Origin: Caldilineaceae bacterium
GTDB lineage: Bacteria > Chloroflexota > Anaerolineae > Caldilineales > Caldilineaceae
Direction of reading: 5' to 3'
DNA length: 6,514 nucleotides
Assembly (NCBI GenBank): GCA_012032975.1
Contig: JAAUPU010000176.1
Coordinates: forward strand, 1-6,514
The number at the start of each line of letters is the position of its first letter. Within the stretch, counting starts at the first letter, position 1. Shown piece after piece: positions 4,483-6,514 of the stretch. Under the pieces are notes generated by a model. It saw nothing but the letters and a program-made list of their open reading frames with translations. It did not search any database and had not been told where the DNA came from. The translations under genes and the position numbers were made by a program.

Positions 4483-6135
4483 TTGGCGGGCATCGGCTTC
4501 GAACTGCGCAAGATGATCGACCACCGGAAGGGGTTCATGGCGAAGGTGCGTGCCTACGCCTGCGCCGGTCTCATCTCCTCGGGCCCCTGGCTCATGACGA
4601 TCCTCACCCTCACGCTGCTCAGCCTCGCCGCACCCGCCCTCGGCAAGCGCGGCGACCTCTCGATGTTCCGGGCGCTGGTGACCTACGCCTTCGCCTTCAG
4701 CCTCATCCTCGTGGGCGCCGTCCAGATGGCGATCACCCGGCGCGTGGCCGACCTGCTCTATTCCAAGAAGTACGACCGCGTCCTGCCCGCCTTCGCGACG
4801 GCGCTCCTCGTCACCTCGCTGATCCATGGGGGCGTGGGCGTCCTCTTCTGCGCCTTCGCGGGGTTCAGCGTCGCCCTCTCGTCGGTGGCGACGGCGCTCT
4901 TCTCGATCATCGGCATGACCTGGATCGCCCTCGTCTGGCTCTCGGTGGCGCGCGAGTACGACGCCGTCCTGCGCGCCTACATCTACGGGACGCTGGTCTC
5001 CATCCTCGGCATGTTCCTCGTGGGCATCGGCAACGCGACCGTGGGCGTGCTGGGCGCCTACGCCATGGGACAGGCCTTCACCCTCGTCCTGCTCCTGCGC
5101 TGCATCGTGCGCGGCATGGAGGCGGGGGGAGCGCGCGACTGGTCGATCCTCGGGAGCGTCACCGCCTTCCCCACCCTCGTGGGCATGGGGCTCCTCTACA
5201 ACGCCGCCATCTGGGTGGACAAGATGATCTTCTGGTTCCGCGACGGGACGGGGCCCCACCCCTGGGTGCGCTACCACCCGCTCTACGACACCTGCTCCTT
5301 CCTCGCCTACCTCACCGTGGTGCCCGCCCTCGCGGTCAACCTCATCCGGCTCGAGACCTCCTTCTACGAACACTACCGCGCCTACTACGGCAGCATCCTG
5401 CACGGCACGCCCCTCAAGGTGATCGAGGAGAAGCGGCAGCGCATGTTCCAGAACCTGCAGGAGGGGACGATCCGCCTCCTCCGGGTGCAGGGCGCGATCA
5501 GCATCCTCTTCATCCTCTTCGCCCCCTTCCTGATCGACTTCCTCGAGCTGCCGCCGGTGGCGGTGCGCCTCTTCCGCCTCACCTGCCTCGGCGCCTTCTT
5601 CCACGTGATGCTGCTGCTGACCCTGCTCATGCAGCTCTACTTCGACCTGCGCCGGCAGGCCATGGCGACCAGCCTCGTCTTCTTCCTGCTGAACGGCGGC
5701 CTCGCCTGGTGGAGCCTCTCCCGCGGCTTCCAGACCTTCGGAGTCGGCTACGCCATCGCGGGCTTCCTGAGCCTGCTCTTCGGCTACGCCCTGCTCCACC
5801 GCAGCCTCGAGCGCCTCGACTACCTCACCTTCACCAGCCAACCCATCGAGATCGTCCCCCACGACCCCAAGGCCGTCGCCGTCACCGATCCCAAGGCCGC
5901 CCCAGCCGCGGACACCGCTGCCGCAACCCCGGCCCCGGCCGACCCCCTCCTACTCCCCGCCCTCACCCCCTCCCCTTCCCCCATCCTGACGAGCCCCCTT
6001 CCTATCAGGAGCCTCCCAACGCGAGTGTGGACAAGGAGTTGGAGCTGCTGGCTGCGGCATCGGTGCCGCAGATATCCACAGGTTCTCCACAAGATGAACA
6101 GAGCGACGAGACTGCCTCGTAGACTGCGGGGGTGA
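4483..6135 (+). CDS. pelG: Pel exopolysaccharide inner-membrane transporter PelG
   Basis: PelG is a polytopic, Wzx-like inner-membrane protein that with PelD, PelE and the glycosyltransferase PelF makes and exports the cationic biofilm polysaccharide Pel. The N-terminus MAGIGFELRK, then AGLISSGPWLMTIL at 28-41, is diagnostic. Hydrophobic segments lie near 28-50, 65-88, 101-125, 133-155, 166-184, 187-206, 226-247, 271-290, 336-355, 363-386, 396-412 and 419-438, about twelve in all. A soluble amphipathic stretch (about 291-332) separates two halves. The family core ends at about 455 (DYLTFTSQPIEIV), the length of P. aeruginosa PelG. The remaining 95 residues are Pro/Ala-rich, then Trp/Arg-rich, and look out of frame from about 5980. 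The neighbouring frame gives an acidic tail ending at TAG 6120-6122. Codons are strongly GC-ending, unlike genes to the left. The usual partner genes pelD, pelE and pelF are not visible here. Confidence 0.93.
   Translation: MAGIGFELRKMIDHRKGFMAKVRAYACAGLISSGPWLMTILTLTLLSLAAPALGKRGDLSMFRALVTYAFAFSLILVGAVQMAITRRVADLLYSKKYDRVLPAFATALLVTSLIHGGVGVLFCAFAGFSVALSSVATALFSIIGMTWIALVWLSVAREYDAVLRAYIYGTLVSILGMFLVGIGNATVGVLGAYAMGQAFTLVLLLRCIVRGMEAGGARDWSILGSVTAFPTLVGMGLLYNAAIWVDKMIFWFRDGTGPHPWVRYHPLYDTCSFLAYLTVVPALAVNLIRLETSFYEHYRAYYGSILHGTPLKVIEEKRQRMFQNLQEGTIRLLRVQGAISILFILFAPFLIDFLELPPVAVRLFRLTCLGAFFHVMLLLTLLMQLYFDLRRQAMATSLVFFLLNGGLAWWSLSRGFQTFGVGYAIAGFLSLLFGYALLHRSLERLDYLTFTSQPIEIVPHDPKAVAVTDPKAAPAADTAAATPAPADPLLLPALTPSPSPILTSPLPIRSLPTRVWTRSWSCWLRHRCRRYPQVLHKMNRATRLPRRLRG
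5955..5982 (-). other. G-quadruplex-forming motif (C-rich on plus strand)
   Basis: Read on the minus strand, five G runs of 5, 4, 5, 3 and 4 bases are separated by loops of 2, 1, 3 and 1 bases, which satisfies the standard quadruplex pattern with a run to spare. The plus strand is correspondingly C-rich from 5943 to 5982. It lies in the Pro-rich tail of pelG, where the reading frame becomes doubtful. Confidence 0.7.
6026..6091. other. Cluster of three DnaA-box-like 9-mers around a hairpin
   Basis: Three 9-mers each match the DnaA-box consensus TTATCCACA at eight of nine positions: TGTGGACAA at 6026-6034 (minus-strand TTGTCCACA), ATATCCACA at 6072-6080 and TTCTCCACA at 6083-6091. Between the first and second lies a perfect hairpin, CTGCGGCA (6052-6059), loop TCGG, TGCCGCAG (6064-6071). 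This is denser than expected by chance, but the sequence also overlaps the doubtful 3' end of pelG. No AT-rich unwinding element or dnaA/dnaN gene is visible, so an origin is not claimed. Confidence 0.4.
6052..6071. repeat. Perfect 8-bp inverted repeat with TCGG loop
   Basis: CTGCGGCA pairs fully with TGCCGCAG across a four-base TCGG loop. No T-run follows, so it is not a classical terminator. It precedes the substrate-binding protein gene by about 60 bases. Its outer arms share CTGCGG/CCGCAG with the hairpin at 2258-2276, which may be coincidence. Confidence 0.6.
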
Positions 6136-6514
6136 CCTCCTCCCTCGACCTCCTCTTGGCCGCGGCCCCCCCCTATCCGCGGCGGATCGTCTGCATGACG
6201 GAGGAGACGACGGAGATCCTCTACCGCATCGGCGCGGGGGATCGAGTCGTGGGCGTCTCCGGCTTCACGATGCGCCCCCCCGAGGCGCGCAAGAAGCCGC
6301 GCATCTCGACCTTTCTCGAAGCGGACTACGGCAAGATCCTCGAGCTGCATCCCGACCTCGTCCTCGGCTTCAGCGACCTCCAGGCCAACCTCGGCAAGGA
6401 GCTCGCGAAGCGCGGCGTACCCGTCTACCTCTTCAATCAACGCTCGCTCGCCGAGATCCTGCAGACGGTGCGCGTCGTGGGCGCACTCGTCGGCCTTCCC
6501 GCGCCGGCCGAGGC
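6132..6514 (+). CDS. Cobalamin-type ABC transporter substrate-binding protein, N-terminal part
   Basis: The first 127 residues of a periplasmic-binding-protein-fold protein (BtuF/FepB-like, helical-backbone class) that continues past the window. These proteins bind vitamin B12 or Fe-siderophore complexes and hand them to an ABC permease. Visible family features are PRRIVCMTEETTEILY (16-31), GDRVVGVSGFTMRPPEAR (36-53), KILELHPDLVLGFSDLQ (68-84) and NQRSLAEILQTVRVVGALVG (102-121). The GTG start at 6132 overlaps the last bases of the long pelG frame (GTGA), or lies nine bases beyond the TAG at 6122 if the shifted pelG frame is right. No signal peptide or lipobox precedes the domain: only about fifteen residues come before it. 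Some cobalamin-binding relatives of this type also lack one. Codon use matches pelG. Confidence 0.85.
   Translation, partial: MTSSLDLLLAAAPPYPRRIVCMTEETTEILYRIGAGDRVVGVSGFTMRPPEARKKPRISTFLEADYGKILELHPDLVLGFSDLQANLGKELAKRGVPVYLFNQRSLAEILQTVRVVGALVGLPAPAE

Noticed and set aside
4480..5862. Minus-strand open frame of 460 codons opposite pelG
   Set aside because: Its Glu/Gly/His/Ala-rich translation is the antisense shadow of a very GC-biased gene; PelG on the other strand has diagnostic motifs.
6026..6091. Chromosomal replication origin
   Set aside because: Only three imperfect boxes, no AT-rich unwinding region and no replication genes nearby. Kept only as a candidate DnaA-binding cluster.
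5820..6440. Minus-strand open frame spanning the pelG end and the binding-protein start
   Set aside because: It runs antisense to two recognisable genes and its composition is low complexity.

Overview
The window reads as two stretches of different character joined between about positions 4393 and 4440. Positions 1 to about 4400 have moderate GC (sampled lines 55-60%), mixed codon third positions and short tandem repeats between and inside genes. Octamer arrays and repeats of this kind are familiar from Chloroflexota-like and other large environmental genomes, but this is an inference from style, not a taxonomic proof. From about 4440 to the end the GC is higher (one sampled line is 67%), nearly every codon ends in G or C, and the genes are of a different kind.

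Layout of the left part: an octamer tandem array (1-104); a TauD/TfdA-family 2-oxoglutarate dioxygenase on the minus strand (113-924) with a one-base frameshift; a 159-bp divergent intergenic region with a 13-bp tandem repeat; an enolase-superfamily (mandelate racemase-like) gene on the plus strand (1084-2217); a perfect hairpin between two convergent genes (2258-2276); a secreted LysM plus M23 metallopeptidase on the minus strand (2319 to about 3641) with two compensating frameshifts; and hypoxanthine phosphoribosyltransferase on the minus strand (3739-4392), whose C-terminal tail is encoded by an 18-bp repeat.

Layout of the right part: a possible C-terminal scrap of an upstream gene ending at 4479; pelG, the inner-membrane Pel exopolysaccharide transporter (4483-6135, with an uncertain 3' end); and the start of a cobalamin/Fe-siderophore-type ABC substrate-binding protein that runs off the window (6132-6514).

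The dioxygenase and the enolase-family enzyme share a divergent control region and may belong to one catabolic function, with substrate unknown. The peptidase and hpt lie head to tail but are functionally unrelated. pelG normally works with PelD, PelE and PelF in one membrane complex. Here its upstream neighbour is hpt on the opposite strand, so either the Pel operon has been cut by a rearrangement or the contig is a chimera. Three clear frameshift positions, and a probable fourth, several of them in G/C runs, make sequencing or assembly error a serious possibility throughout. I found no convincing undescribed system. The most notable points are the junction, the indel pattern, and a DnaA-box-like cluster with a hairpin at 6026-6091.
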